From contig NZ_CP138332.1 of NCBI RefSeq assembly GCF_033955345.1, positions 5,332,001-5,396,000 of the forward strand: a stretch of 64,000 bases of DNA, written 5' to 3'. The notes below the pieces were generated by a model. The model did not search any database, was not told where the DNA came from, and worked only from the letters and a program-made list of their open reading frames with translations. This document shows, in pieces, positions 50,519-59,975 of the stretch. Numbering within the stretch: the first letter of the stretch is position 1; every line of letters starts with the position of its first letter. The position numbers and the translations under genes were made by a program. This DNA is from Sphingobacterium bambusae. GTDB lineage: Bacteria > Bacteroidota > Bacteroidia > Sphingobacteriales > Sphingobacteriaceae.

Positions 50519-51130
50519 CTATAGCTGGTCTACTCTTATCCAACCCATTCCGGTAGCTATTGCACCCTGCACGCCTGGATCACCGTCCTCGAAGACAAGG
50601 CAAGCAGATGGAGCAACCTGTAGATGTGCGGCAGCAAGTAAAAATGGTTGAGGCGAGGGTTTTCCTTCGGCCGTATCTCCGGCACACACTAATGTTTCAA
50701 ATTTTCCGGTCAGTCCAATGACGTCTAAAGTGATTTCTAGTGTCGATCGCGATCCGCCTGATACCAGTCCGATTTTCTTTTTACCAATATTCGCCAGCAA
50801 ATGTTCCATGACATAATCGATTGCTACCGTTTGACGAATAAAGCGCTCAATAAAGATTGCTGATTTTCGTTGCGCAAACGCATGCTCGTCGATGGAAACG
50901 TTGTAACGTAATCCAATCTCTTTTGCTACTGCCACTGTCGGCCATCCGGCAAGTTCATCCACAATACGGTCGTCGAGCACAATGCCAAATTCTTCAGACG
51001 TAGCTACATATGCAGCTTTATGAGCATGCATATTGTCGGCTAGTGTGCCGTCTACGTCGTAAAGCAAGGCTTCAAAAGGCTCGGATTTCTGTTGTAACTG
51101 TTCAAATTTTTTTTGAGATAGGGAATTCAT
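50519..51130 (-). CDS. HAD superfamily hydrolase (beta-phosphoglucomutase-like)
   Basis: 203 residues from the ATG at 51130. The open frame runs nine codons further, into the terminator of the upstream gene, so the shorter start is preferred. The HAD nucleophile motif is 'LLYDVDGTLADN' (Asp25, Asp27). It has the cap region after it, 'LVSGGSRSTLEITLDVIG' for motif II, and 'EDGDPGVQGAIATGM' for motif IV. This is the beta-phosphoglucomutase/phosphatase branch acting on sugar phosphates. The specific substrate is unknown. Confidence 0.9.
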   Translation of the reverse strand: MNSLSQKKFEQLQQKSEPFEALLYDVDGTLADNMHAHKAAYVATSEEFGIVLDDRIVDELAGWPTVAVAKEIGLRYNVSIDEHAFAQRKSAIFIERFIRQTVAIDYVMEHLLANIGKKKIGLVSGGSRSTLEITLDVIGLTGKFETLVCAGDTAEGKPSPQPFLLAAAHLQVAPSACLVFEDGDPGVQGAIATGMGWIRVDQL

Positions 51131-51135
51131 GCGGT

Positions 51136-51167
51136 AAAAATAAAAAATCCCAAGCATTGCTTGGGAT
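51136..51167 (-). terminator. Intrinsic terminator after proline dehydrogenase
   Basis: Stem ATCCCAAGC (51147-51155) and GCTTGGGAT (51159-51167) has an ATT loop. On the minus strand it is followed by TTTTTTATTTTT. It lies 6 bp past the stop at 51174 and overlaps the upstream end of the HAD gene frame. Confidence 0.87.
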
Positions 51168-51173
51168 CAATTT

Positions 51174-52367
51174 CTATTTTTGTCTTTTTCGGCGTTGTTT
51201 CTCCTTGATGATCAAGTTTAGTTCCCGTCCCGTTTGTCCGCCAACCGAGGTGTTTTCCTGCGCACGTCGAAACAAGTAGGGCATTACAGCTTTTACCGGA
51301 CCGTAGGGCATATACTTGGCTACGTTAAAGCCTGCAGCAGACAGGTTGAAAGAAAGGTTGTCTGACATCCCTAGTAATTGCGCAAAATAGACATGCTCAT
51401 TTTTTGGCGAAATACCTCGGTTTAGCATTTCTTCGGCTACGATGCGCGAACTCTCTTCGTTATGGGTGCCCGCCATTAATCCGATTCTATTGATGTTGTC
51501 CAAACAAAAGTGTATAGCCGCATTATAATCAGCGTCTGACGCCTCTTTGTTCGGCTGAATAGGAGAGCTATAGCCTTTTTCGTTTGCGCGGGCACGCTCT
51601 ATTTCCATGTAGGCTCCGCGCACGATCTTAGCGCCTAGGTAAAAATTTTGGGTTTGCGCGTAGGCATAATCCGCTTTTAGCGACGCCAATTTGTCACTTC
51701 GGTACAATTGATAGGTGTTGTAGACGATCGCACTATCCTTGTTGTATTTTTCCATCATTTGTCGTGCGAAATCATCTATAGTATCCTGAATCCACGAATG
51801 TTCGGCATCAACTAACACTTTGACATTTGCTTCATAACAAGCTTTGCATATGCGGTCTATACGATCATATACTTTATCAAACTCCAACCGCTCGTCGGCA
51901 GTTAATGGCTGTTTGGCATCCAGTTTCTCAAAAAGATCAAATCGCCCTAAGCCCGTTGGCTTAAATACACAGAATGATATGTTTGAATTCTGTTTAGCAA
52001 AAGCTACGGTGCGTAAAATTTCGGCGCAGGTATCGTCAAAGCTTTTTTCGGACTCTTCGCCTTCGACGGAATAATCCAATATCGTGGTGACGTTACCATT
52101 TCCCAATTCTGAAATAGCTTTGCTACATCCTTCGATAGATTCACCTCCACAAAATTGTTTGTATATGGTGTTGCGAATAATACCTTGGATAGGCAAACCA
52201 ACGCGTAATGCAAATGTAGTGACGGGGGTGCCTACCTTTATTAATGCATTGCTTGCCACCATTTTGAAAAGCCAATACGCTTTATCCAAGTCCTTATCAC
52301 TCTTATTGCGAAATGCGATTTCCGTGTTGTTGAAATCCAATTTTACCTCGCTGTGGGCAGATATCAT
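51174..52367 (-). CDS. Proline dehydrogenase family protein
   Basis: 397 residues. It has the PRODH TIM-barrel features: 'ILDYSVEGEESEKSFDDTC', 'CVFKPTGLGRFDLFEKL', 'VLVDAEHSWIQDTIDDFARQ', 'YNTYQLYRSDKLASLKADYA' and 'LGAKIVRGAYMEIERARA'. The last block is a strong proline dehydrogenase mark. It oxidises L-proline to pyrroline-5-carboxylate with FAD. The aldehyde dehydrogenase partner is not in the window, so this is the standalone form. A -7-like TAATTTTG lies at 52387-52394. Confidence 0.93.
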   Translation of the reverse strand: MISAHSEVKLDFNNTEIAFRNKSDKDLDKAYWLFKMVASNALIKVGTPVTTFALRVGLPIQGIIRNTIYKQFCGGESIEGCSKAISELGNGNVTTILDYSVEGEESEKSFDDTCAEILRTVAFAKQNSNISFCVFKPTGLGRFDLFEKLDAKQPLTADERLEFDKVYDRIDRICKACYEANVKVLVDAEHSWIQDTIDDFARQMMEKYNKDSAIVYNTYQLYRSDKLASLKADYAYAQTQNFYLGAKIVRGAYMEIERARANEKGYSSPIQPNKEASDADYNAAIHFCLDNINRIGLMAGTHNEESSRIVAEEMLNRGISPKNEHVYFAQLLGMSDNLSFNLSAAGFNVAKYMPYGPVKAVMPYLFRRAQENTSVGGQTGRELNLIIKEKQRRKRQK

Positions 52368-52386
52368 ACATATAAAAATTAGTGCC

Positions 52387-52394
52387 CAAAATTA
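52387..52394 (-). promoter_or_regulatory. -7 promoter element for proline dehydrogenase
   Basis: Minus-strand TAATTTTG matches TAnnTTTG, 19 bp before the ATG at 52367. The divergent S4 gene must have its own promoter in the same 87-bp gap. Confidence 0.45.
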
Positions 52395-52454
52395 AATATT
52401 TATTTTGAATAGCCTTATATTTACAAGCCGCTAAAAGCGGATTTATTTAAAATT

Positions 52455-52661
52455 ATGCAAACGTTTTCATTGAAAGGAGAGTACATCCAGCTCATTCAGC
52501 TTTTGAAGGTGATGAATTGGGTAGAACATGGTGCTATGGCGCAATTTGTCGTTGAAGAAGGACTTGTAAAATACAATGGTGAAGTAGATTACAGAAAGAG
52601 GTTGAAAGTTCGGAAAGATGATGTGGTAGAGTTTGACGGCCAGCAAGTAAAAATTATTTAA
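52455..52661 (+). CDS. S4 domain RNA-binding protein (YaaA/YbcJ type)
   Basis: 68 residues forming a complete small S4 domain: 'EYIQLIQLLKVMNWVEHGAM', then 'VEEGLVKYNGEVDYRKRLKV' and 'DVVEFDGQQVKII'. The family binds structured RNA, mostly rRNA. The gene starts 87 bp from the divergent proline dehydrogenase and ends 12 bp before aroB, so it is probably co-transcribed with aroB and the ThuA gene. Confidence 0.9.
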   Translation: MQTFSLKGEYIQLIQLLKVMNWVEHGAMAQFVVEEGLVKYNGEVDYRKRLKVRKDDVVEFDGQQVKII

Positions 52662-52673
52662 TACCTTTATTAT

Positions 52674-53741
52674 ATGACAAAACAGATAGCTAGCTTAGGC
52701 TATAATGTATATTTTGAGCGAGACCTTGATTCATTAGCCTCTTTTATAGACGAACAGCAGTATTCGCAGATTCTTGTGCTTGTTGATCGTAACACCAACG
52801 ACCATTGCCTTCCGATTCTGCAGCATGCCATCCCAAACATGAACGATTACGATATTATCGAGGTAGATCCCGGTGAAGAAAATAAAAATATCGATTTTTG
52901 TATTGGGGTTTGGAAGACTATGCTCGATTTTGGGGCCGATCGCAAGGCATTGATGATTAACCTTGGTGGCGGTGTAGTGACTGATATGGGAGGCTTCGCA
53001 GCTTCTACCTATAAAAGAGGTATTGATTTTATCCAAATCCCGACAACCTTGCTCTCGCAAGTTGACGCATCTGTCGGCGGTAAAACTGGTATAGACTTGG
53101 ATAACTTGAAAAATATCATCGGAACGTTTACACAGCCTCGAGCGGTATTCATCAGCGCTCAGTTTCTAAAGACCTTAGATGAAAGACAGATGCGATCCGG
53201 ATTTGCAGAGGTAATCAAGCATGGCCTTATCTTCGACGAAGCATTATTCGAACAAACAAAGGCTACTGATTTAGCAAACGATCCGTTGGATGATATCGTA
53301 TTTCGATCCGTCAGCATAAAAAATGAAGTGATCACGCAGGATCCAACCGAAATGGGCTTACGGAAGATCCTTAATTTCGGACATACGATTGGCCACGCTG
53401 TTGAAGGCTACTCTATGCTGCATGATGAGAACCCATTACTTCACGGCGAAGCTATTGCCATCGGAATGATCTGCGAAGCTTATTTATCAACTAAGTTAAA
53501 TGGCCTTAGTCAAGATGCGCTGATGGATATCGTTAAAAGTTTCGATGCAATCTTCACGCGATATACTATGCAGTCCGATTGGTATGCCGAACTGATCTCG
53601 CTCATGCGAAATGACAAGAAGAACGAAGGAAAACAAATAGGCTTTGCGCTATTGGCATCCATAGGAAAATGTGACTACAATATTTATGTAGACGAAGATG
53701 CCATTATAGAAAGTCTTGATTTTTACAAAAATTTAGCCTGA
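52674..53741 (+). CDS. aroB: 3-dehydroquinate synthase
   Basis: 355 residues of the dehydroquinate synthase family, converting DAHP to 3-dehydroquinate in the shikimate pathway with NAD and zinc. The NAD site 'LGGGVVTDMGGFAASTYKRG' is near residue 100. 'PTTLLSQVDASVGGKTGIDL' follows. Zinc-ligand histidines are in 'LNFGHTIGHAVEG' and 'LLHGEAIAIGM'. Length and motif order are normal. Its stop overlaps the ATG of the ThuA gene. Confidence 0.95.
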   Translation: MTKQIASLGYNVYFERDLDSLASFIDEQQYSQILVLVDRNTNDHCLPILQHAIPNMNDYDIIEVDPGEENKNIDFCIGVWKTMLDFGADRKALMINLGGGVVTDMGGFAASTYKRGIDFIQIPTTLLSQVDASVGGKTGIDLDNLKNIIGTFTQPRAVFISAQFLKTLDERQMRSGFAEVIKHGLIFDEALFEQTKATDLANDPLDDIVFRSVSIKNEVITQDPTEMGLRKILNFGHTIGHAVEGYSMLHDENPLLHGEAIAIGMICEAYLSTKLNGLSQDALMDIVKSFDAIFTRYTMQSDWYAELISLMRNDKKNEGKQIGFALLASIGKCDYNIYVDEDAIIESLDFYKNLA

Positions 53742-54457
53742 TGAAGATAGCTAGCCTGTTTATGCTTTTTTGTTTTTTCAGTGTTTGTACGGTTGTACAC
53801 GCTCAAAAAAAAGTGTTGATTTTTTCTAAGACTGCGGGATTTCGACATAAGAGCATCCCGAAAGGCGTAGCTACGGTTACCGATTTGTTGAAGCAAGCTG
53901 GGATAGGCAGTTTGCACAGTGAGGACCCTGCATACTTCTGTGCAGACAGTTTGGCTAAATTTGACGCCGTTATCTTTCTCAGTACAACAGGGGATATTTT
54001 CGATGATCAACAAAAGGAAGCTTTTCAGGCATTTATTCGCGCTGGCAAAGGCTTTGTGGGTATACATGCCGCAACAGACACCGAACATGATTGGCCTTGG
54101 TATGGGCAGCTTGTGGGTGCGTATTTTGCTAGTCATCCCGCTGTTCAAGATGCGAAAATAACCGTCCTAGACCGAGAGCATGCGTCCACTAAACATTTGC
54201 AACAGGTGTGGTGGCACAAAGACGAATGGTATGACTTTAAAAACCTGCAGCCCGGGCTTCATATTTTAATGAGCCTGGATGAAGAGTCCTACAACGATGG
54301 GAAGATGGGTAAGTTTCATCCTATCGCTTGGTTTCAAGAATTTGAAGGGGCGCGCATATTCTATACCGGCCTTGGGCATACAGATGAAGCTTTCGATAGT
54401 CTGCAATTTCGGATTCATTTGCTTGGCGGGATACAATATGTGTTACAAGTACACTAA
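53741..54457 (+). CDS. ThuA domain-containing secreted protein
   Basis: 238 residues. A signal peptide spans about residues 1-21 ('LFMLFCFFSVCTVVHAQ'). The ThuA-like domain follows, with 'VLIFSKTAGFRHKSIPKG', 'FVGIHAATDTEHDWPWYGQLVG' style core and 'WHKDEWYDF'. ThuA proteins belong to the glutamine-amidotransferase-like superfamily and occur in sugar-conversion systems. The role is not firmly known. The start overlaps the aroB stop (TGATG), so it is translated with aroB. A terminator follows at 54481-54511. Confidence 0.88.
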   Translation: MKIASLFMLFCFFSVCTVVHAQKKVLIFSKTAGFRHKSIPKGVATVTDLLKQAGIGSLHSEDPAYFCADSLAKFDAVIFLSTTGDIFDDQQKEAFQAFIRAGKGFVGIHAATDTEHDWPWYGQLVGAYFASHPAVQDAKITVLDREHASTKHLQQVWWHKDEWYDFKNLQPGLHILMSLDEESYNDGKMGKFHPIAWFQEFEGARIFYTGLGHTDEAFDSLQFRIHLLGGIQYVLQVH

Positions 54458-54480
54458 GCGGTAATTTTTCCTGCTGTGTT

Positions 54481-54511
54481 AAAAGCTAAACCCAAACGGT
54501 TTAGCTTTTTT
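54481..54511 (+). terminator. Intrinsic terminator after the aroB-thuA unit
   Basis: The stem AAAAGCTAAACC (54481-54492) with GGTTTAGCTTTT (54498-54509) has a 5-base loop, followed by further T. Confidence 0.88.
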
Positions 54512-54544
54512 ATTTTAAAAAAAAGTGTACAAATATTTGTTTTT

Positions 54545-54558
54545 CGTAAACGTTTGCG
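54545..54558. promoter_or_regulatory. LacI-like operator upstream of SusC
   Basis: CGTAAACGTTTGCG is a near-perfect palindrome centred on AACGTT, the shape of LacI-family operators. It lies about 260 bp before the susC start. No LacI-type gene is in the window, so the cognate regulator is not known. Confidence 0.4.
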
Positions 54559-54820
54559 TAGATTAGATGTAACAACACAGTTGCTAACTTTATAAACATT
54601 ATAAACTAAATACACTCGAAATCGATAATATAAATGTGGCTTTGAACATATTTATGTATATTAATCTAGATTTCGGAAATTAAACAAAATCATTTTTCAT
54701 GCTAAACAATGGACCAACTAAATAATAAATCTATGATGTAAAACAATTACACAACATCCAGCACGTCGTGCATTAATTCTAATCAATAAACTTTAATTGT
54801 AAACCTTTTTTTAAATAACC

Positions 54821-57800
54821 ATGAAAAAAACGACCAATTTTTCTGGAAGGGTATCCTTTTATCCTAAAAATCCGCTAAAACATGCGCTATGGATCTCCGG
54901 TGCGTTGCTTTTAATCGGGAATTATGCGTTGGCAGCTAGTCATCCAACTACCATAGCTGCTAACCATAGTAAAAATACCAATGTTTTTCAGCAAAAAACC
55001 ATTCGCGGTAGCGTGATAGATGCCGGATCTAAGACCCCGCTTGCCGGTGTAACGTTGAAGGTAGTTGGGAAAGCTACTGCTACTTCTACGGATGAAAATG
55101 GCGTCTTTGAACTGAATGTAGCGGTAAATGACGTTATTGAAGTAAACTATATCGGTTACCAAACAAATCGGGTGACTGTGTTGGCCAATACGACAAGCCT
55201 GAATATAGAATTGACTGCCGATAACAGCAATTTAGAAGAGGTATTGGTAACGGGATATGGCACGCAGCGTAAGAAAGATTTGACCGGTGCCGTGGCGGTG
55301 GTTAACGTAGAGCAACTAAAAACACAACCTGCTGCAACAGCCGTAGAAGCCTTGCAAGGACGTGCTACCGGTGTGCAGATCGTGAATGATGGTGCTCCAG
55401 GATCTACTCCTCAAATTAAAATTCGCGGTTATAGTACGATCAATAACAATGAGCCATTGTATATTATCGATGGTGTGCCTTTTGAAGGTAAGCTAAGCTG
55501 GCTCAACCAGAATGATATTGAGACCATGCAGGTATTGAAAGATGCTTCTGCGGCTTCCATCTATGGTTCTCGGGCGAACAACGGCGTTGTGATCATCACC
55601 ACGAAAACAGGAAAAGAAGGTAAACCGCAAATTGCCTTTGATTCTTACGTCGGACTACAAACACCGCGCTTCAATACTTTTCCAAAAATGATGACACCAC
55701 AACAGGTGTACGATCTGAACAACCGCTTGTCGGGCACCAACCTGAGCTTGCCGGATTACTTGCTTGCGGGCGAGCTAGGTAGGGAGGATGTCGCCACGAT
55801 GACGCCTGCAGATTACGATATGTCGCGATACAACTACTCGCGAAATCCAAGCACTTTCTACCAAATCACGAAAGCAAATAAAGAAGGAACCAATTGGTTT
55901 CGTGAACTCTCCCAAAACGCGCCCACACAAAGTTATCAGCTAAGCGCTAACGGAGGTGGAGAAAATGCGACTTATGCCGTATCCGTGGGGCATTTAAAAC
56001 AGAAGGGAGCGATCATCCATAGCGGATTCGAACGCTTCAACGTACGCTCCAACACCGTGTTTAAGGCATTTAATGGTAAGTTGCGTATTGGTGAAAACAT
56101 GCAATATAGCTTTACCCGCGGCTTTGGTGTAGGGGTTAATCCTAATACGGCCGGGGGATACATGGAAGAAGGAAGTATCCTTGGTTTCGCTTTCCGGATT
56201 CAGAACATTATTCCGGTTTATGATGAAGGTGGAAATTTTGCTGGATCGAAGGGCGGATGGGGTAATGGACAAAACCCTGTTGCTATGGCCTATCGTGGAA
56301 AAGATGATGTCAATAAAACGAATATGTTTTTCGGAAATGCCTACACCGAATATGATATTTTGGATGGACTGACCTTCCGTAGCAGTTTTGGTATGAAGTA
56401 TGAAAACTATACCGGTATTGATCTTACTTATCCTAACCCAGAGTTTTCCGAAGGCTCATTCAATAACGGGATGCGCGAGTATGCTGGATTCAACACGGAG
56501 TGGACGTGGACAAATACCCTAAACTATCGCAAGATCATCGATAAGCACAACATCAATATCTTGGCCGGTACGGAAGCTATCGACAACCGTACACGTGATC
56601 TGTCTGCTAACAGAAATGGTTTCTTCTTACTGAGCAGTTTAGATTACTTCTATCTTGATGCAGGAACGACCAATTTTGGAAATACGGGATCGGGAACGTT
56701 AGGAGCACTTTTCTCTATTTTTGGAAAGGTAGACTATAGCTTTGACGATCGATATATCTTAAGTGCTACGGTGCGTCGAGATGGATCGTCTAACTTCGGA
56801 CAGGCTAACCAATATGGTGTGTTTCCGGGCGTAAGTGGTGCATGGAGGCTATCGAGTGAAGAGTTTTTGAAACCCGTCACTTGGATAACCGATCTTAAAC
56901 TCCGCGCAGGTTACGGTATTACGGGTAACCAACGTATCCCGCCCTTACAGTTTATGAATCGCTACACGTCCATTATAAATGAATCTTCTTATCCGATCAA
57001 TGGTACCGTAGCTACTGGTATCTGGCAGAGTGATTATGCAAATCCAGATGTTAAATGGGAACAAGTGAATGCCTTAAACCTTGGTATCGACTTCACCCTA
57101 TTTAATGGAGATTTCGATGGAGCATTTGACTATTACGACAAGCGCACGAAAGATATGTTGTTTCGTGTTCCTTTGCCAGCCGCGGCAGTTGGACGAGCAA
57201 GAGCTCCTTACGTAAATGTCGGTAACATGAGTAATAAAGGGGTGGAATTGGCGCTAGGCTACCACTACGGCTATCGCCAAGAAAGTGATTTCAAGCTTGA
57301 TCTTGCCGGTACCATTTCACGCAACGTCAATCGCGTGGAATCCTTAGCTCCGTCAATTTCCTCACAGATCTATGGTAATTTCCGTAGTATGGAAACAACC
57401 ATTCTTCGTGCAGGTGAACAATTCGGTGCTTTTTACGGCTATCAAGTGGCTGGAATCTACCAAAGTGACAATGATGTCTCTACCTCGCCATCTTACGCTG
57501 GTGCACGCCCTGGAGGACTCAAGTTTGCTGACGTAAACGGAGATGGTGTTATCAATGATGCCGATCGGACCATCATCGGATCACCGCACCCTGATTTCAT
57601 CTATTCTTTGGCGATTAACACGGCGTACAAGAACTTTGATTTCTCTATGTTTTTCTACGGATCTCAAGGCAATGATGTGTATGATGCAACACGTTACTAT
57701 ACCGACTTTAGCGTATTTTCCGGACAGAAAAGTGCGCGATTGATCGATTCTTGGAGCCCAGAGAACCCAGGCAGTTCAGTGCCTTCGCCGACCTTGAATG

Positions 57801-58096
57801 CTTCAACCTTTGAGTATGCATCCTCTTCGTATTATGTGCAAGATGCTAGTTTCTTAAAGCTTAGAACGATGCAGTTGGGTTACAACCTACCTGTAAAGAA
57901 CCTTTTTGGTCAAGACACTTCGGTGAGTAGATTGCGGGTGTACTTGGGCGTGAACAACGTGTTCACCATTACCAAATATGATGGATTGGATCCAGAAGTT
58001 ACAGCGACACCTAGTGACTATCCAGCACTCGGTGTGGATTTCGGAAGTTATCCGCAAGCTCGTCAGTATACGTTTGGTGTCAGTTTAGGTTTTTAA
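54821..58096 (+). CDS. SusC/RagA family TonB-linked outer membrane protein
   Basis: 1091 residues: an N-terminal export signal with a long hydrophilic start (hydrophobic part about 23-40), a carboxypeptidase-regulatory-like domain (about 60-140), a plug beginning 'VLVTGYGTQRKKDLTGAVAV', the 'LKDASAASIYGSRANNGVVI' signature, and a large barrel ending 'ARQYTFGVSLGF'. With the SusD downstream (20 bp) it forms a TonB-dependent importer. No polysaccharide lyase or glycoside hydrolase is adjacent, so the substrate cannot be predicted. A LacI-like operator lies upstream, which may suggest carbohydrate control. Confidence 0.95.
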   Translation: MKKTTNFSGRVSFYPKNPLKHALWISGALLLIGNYALAASHPTTIAANHSKNTNVFQQKTIRGSVIDAGSKTPLAGVTLKVVGKATATSTDENGVFELNVAVNDVIEVNYIGYQTNRVTVLANTTSLNIELTADNSNLEEVLVTGYGTQRKKDLTGAVAVVNVEQLKTQPAATAVEALQGRATGVQIVNDGAPGSTPQIKIRGYSTINNNEPLYIIDGVPFEGKLSWLNQNDIETMQVLKDASAASIYGSRANNGVVIITTKTGKEGKPQIAFDSYVGLQTPRFNTFPKMMTPQQVYDLNNRLSGTNLSLPDYLLAGELGREDVATMTPADYDMSRYNYSRNPSTFYQITKANKEGTNWFRELSQNAPTQSYQLSANGGGENATYAVSVGHLKQKGAIIHSGFERFNVRSNTVFKAFNGKLRIGENMQYSFTRGFGVGVNPNTAGGYMEEGSILGFAFRIQNIIPVYDEGGNFAGSKGGWGNGQNPVAMAYRGKDDVNKTNMFFGNAYTEYDILDGLTFRSSFGMKYENYTGIDLTYPNPEFSEGSFNNGMREYAGFNTEWTWTNTLNYRKIIDKHNINILAGTEAIDNRTRDLSANRNGFFLLSSLDYFYLDAGTTNFGNTGSGTLGALFSIFGKVDYSFDDRYILSATVRRDGSSNFGQANQYGVFPGVSGAWRLSSEEFLKPVTWITDLKLRAGYGITGNQRIPPLQFMNRYTSIINESSYPINGTVATGIWQSDYANPDVKWEQVNALNLGIDFTLFNGDFDGAFDYYDKRTKDMLFRVPLPAAAVGRARAPYVNVGNMSNKGVELALGYHYGYRQESDFKLDLAGTISRNVNRVESLAPSISSQIYGNFRSMETTILRAGEQFGAFYGYQVAGIYQSDNDVSTSPSYAGARPGGLKFADVNGDGVINDADRTIIGSPHPDFIYSLAINTAYKNFDFSMFFYGSQGNDVYDATRYYTDFSVFSGQKSARLIDSWSPENPGSSVPSPTLNASTFEYASSSYYVQDASFLKLRTMQLGYNLPVKNLFGQDTSVSRLRVYLGVNNVFTITKYDGLDPEVTATPSDYPALGVDFGSYPQARQYTFGVSLGF

Positions 58097-58116
58097 CATT
58101 AAATAAGAGTTTGATC

Positions 58117-59832
58117 ATGAAAAAGAATATATTATATACGACGTTACTTTGTTCAGCACTGTTGGCAACAGGTTGCGGAAAAGATTTCTTAAATAAAAAT
58201 CCGCAAGGTGCACTAAGTGAGGAACAGGTAACCAACAGTGATGGGGTAGAAGCTAATCTCTTGGGCGCTTACGGTATACTTAATGGAAACGTTAGCGGTA
58301 CTTGGGGTAATTATGCGTCAGCACCCAGCCAGTGGCTTTTTGGTGAGGTTGCAGCAGATAACGCACACAAAGGTTCGGAAGAAACCGATCAGCCAAATAT
58401 GAACCTCATCGAGTTGTTACGCCCCAACCCGGCCAATGACAACCTATCTCAAATGTGGCAAGTCTATTATGAGGGCGTGCTCCGTTGTAACAGGACGATG
58501 CAGCTATTAGAGGCAGACCAAGCAGGACCTAAGACTGTTTCAGCCGCGCGCGCCGTGGAAATCCAGGCGGAATCGCGCATGCTCCGCGGACATTATTACT
58601 TCTTCTTATGGCGGGTTTTCAAGAACATACCTTGGGTAGATGAAGCAACAACATTGGATGAAGCGAAGTTAAAACCTAATAATGAGGACGTATTTCCTAA
58701 TATCATTGCCGATGTACAATTTGCAATCGATAATCTCCCTGCCGCAAAGATCAATGGCGAGCGTGGGCGTATGGATAAGGTAATCGCACAAGCCTATTTG
58801 GGTAAGCTATATCTTTACCAAGGGAGACATGAGTTGGCGTTGCCGTTGTTTAAAGAAGTTATCGGCGCTAAGGATATTACCAGCATGCCCTTCGAAAACA
58901 ATTTCAATGTAGAGACCGAGGACGGTCCAGAAGCATTGATGGTGTCTAAACACGCTATTAATCCAAACGGTACCGGCGACAATGCCAATATCGGCGACAT
59001 GTTGTCCGGCTTGTATGGTACTTCGCCGGTTGGATGTTGTGGATTCTTTCAACCATCAATCGACCTCGTGAATGCCTATCGCGTAGATGCCAATGGTTTA
59101 CCTTACTTGAATGGCCAGTATAGGGATAACGCGTATGTGTCCGATATGGGGCTTTCAGGAGCAGCTAAAGCGAATTATCAAGTTAGCAGAACGTTGCGTG
59201 TAGATCCGCGTTTGGATTATACTGTAGGGCGCCGTGGGATTCCTTACCTTGACTATGGCGTGATGCCTGGCGATGCATGGATCCGGATGGCTACTTACGC
59301 TGGTCCTTTTGTTGGTATTAAAACGATGATCAATCGCAGTCAATTTGCTTCACATGCTGTGCCCGGCGAGCCTTATATCACGGGTCTCGACGTTAACATC
59401 ATGCGCCTAGCCGATGTGATCTTGATGGCGGCAGAGTGCGAAGTAGAATTGGGTAACTTGCCGGGGGCGTTAGCTTATGTCAATTCCATCCGTCTACGCG
59501 CGGCCACCGTGCCTCACAAGCAAATTGGAGGCGACGATATGGCAAATTACATGGTGATGCCATATCCTTCCTTTCCCAATGCCGAGTATGCTAGAAATGC
59601 GGTGCGTATGGAGCGTCGTCTAGAATTGGCTTTGGAAGGCCATCGCTTCTTCGATTTGGTAAGATGGGGTGTCGCTAAACAGACGTTGGAAAGTTACTCT
59701 ACTTTTGAGGGCGGACACTTACCAGCATTTAGTGGTGTTATCTATAACACGCATAATGCATATTTCCCTATTCCACAAATTGAAATAGACCGTAGTGGCG
59801 GGGCGTTGACCCAAAACACAGGCTACAACTAG
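58117..59832 (+). CDS. SusD/RagB family nutrient-binding outer membrane lipoprotein
   Basis: 571 residues from the ATG at 58117. A TTG two codons upstream is in frame, but the ATG opens the lipoprotein signal 'MKKNILYTTLLCSALLATG' with the acylated cysteine next. The SusD fold is supported by 'SRMLRGHYYFFLWRVFKNIP' and the C-terminal 'RMERRLELALEGHRFFDLVR'. It pairs with the SusC 20 bp upstream. A strong terminator follows at 59851-59903, ending the unit. Confidence 0.94.
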   Translation: MKKNILYTTLLCSALLATGCGKDFLNKNPQGALSEEQVTNSDGVEANLLGAYGILNGNVSGTWGNYASAPSQWLFGEVAADNAHKGSEETDQPNMNLIELLRPNPANDNLSQMWQVYYEGVLRCNRTMQLLEADQAGPKTVSAARAVEIQAESRMLRGHYYFFLWRVFKNIPWVDEATTLDEAKLKPNNEDVFPNIIADVQFAIDNLPAAKINGERGRMDKVIAQAYLGKLYLYQGRHELALPLFKEVIGAKDITSMPFENNFNVETEDGPEALMVSKHAINPNGTGDNANIGDMLSGLYGTSPVGCCGFFQPSIDLVNAYRVDANGLPYLNGQYRDNAYVSDMGLSGAAKANYQVSRTLRVDPRLDYTVGRRGIPYLDYGVMPGDAWIRMATYAGPFVGIKTMINRSQFASHAVPGEPYITGLDVNIMRLADVILMAAECEVELGNLPGALAYVNSIRLRAATVPHKQIGGDDMANYMVMPYPSFPNAEYARNAVRMERRLELALEGHRFFDLVRWGVAKQTLESYSTFEGGHLPAFSGVIYNTHNAYFPIPQIEIDRSGGALTQNTGYN

Positions 59833-59850
59833 ATATTGTCAGATATCCAT

Positions 59851-59903
59851 CCCCCTTATCGACTACTTTGTTTAATAGGCAGTCGGTGAGGGGGTGTTTT
59901 TTT
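59851..59903 (+). terminator. Intrinsic terminator after the second SusC/SusD pair
   Basis: A 14-bp stem with two G-U pairs (59851-59864 with 59881-59894) and a 16-base loop, followed by TGTTTTTTTTC. Confidence 0.85.
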
Positions 59904-59975
59904 CTTCAGGGCATTTCCGTAAAATCCTTTTACGCAACAACGATATTCTCCTGCTGTTTTTTGTATGTTTACGCT

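Larger units (their letters stand above)
54458..54820 (+). other. Promoter region of the second SusC/SusD pair
   Basis: A 363-bp AT-rich region. After the terminator at 54481-54511 it contains a near-palindrome at 54545-54558. No ORF or structured RNA is evident in the remaining part. No clear TAnnTTTG was found near the susC start. Confidence 0.5.

Noticed and set aside
54821..59832. A polysaccharide utilisation locus
   Set aside because: Only the SusC/SusD pair is present. No glycoside hydrolase, lyase or surface glycan-binding protein is adjacent, so a glycan substrate cannot be claimed.
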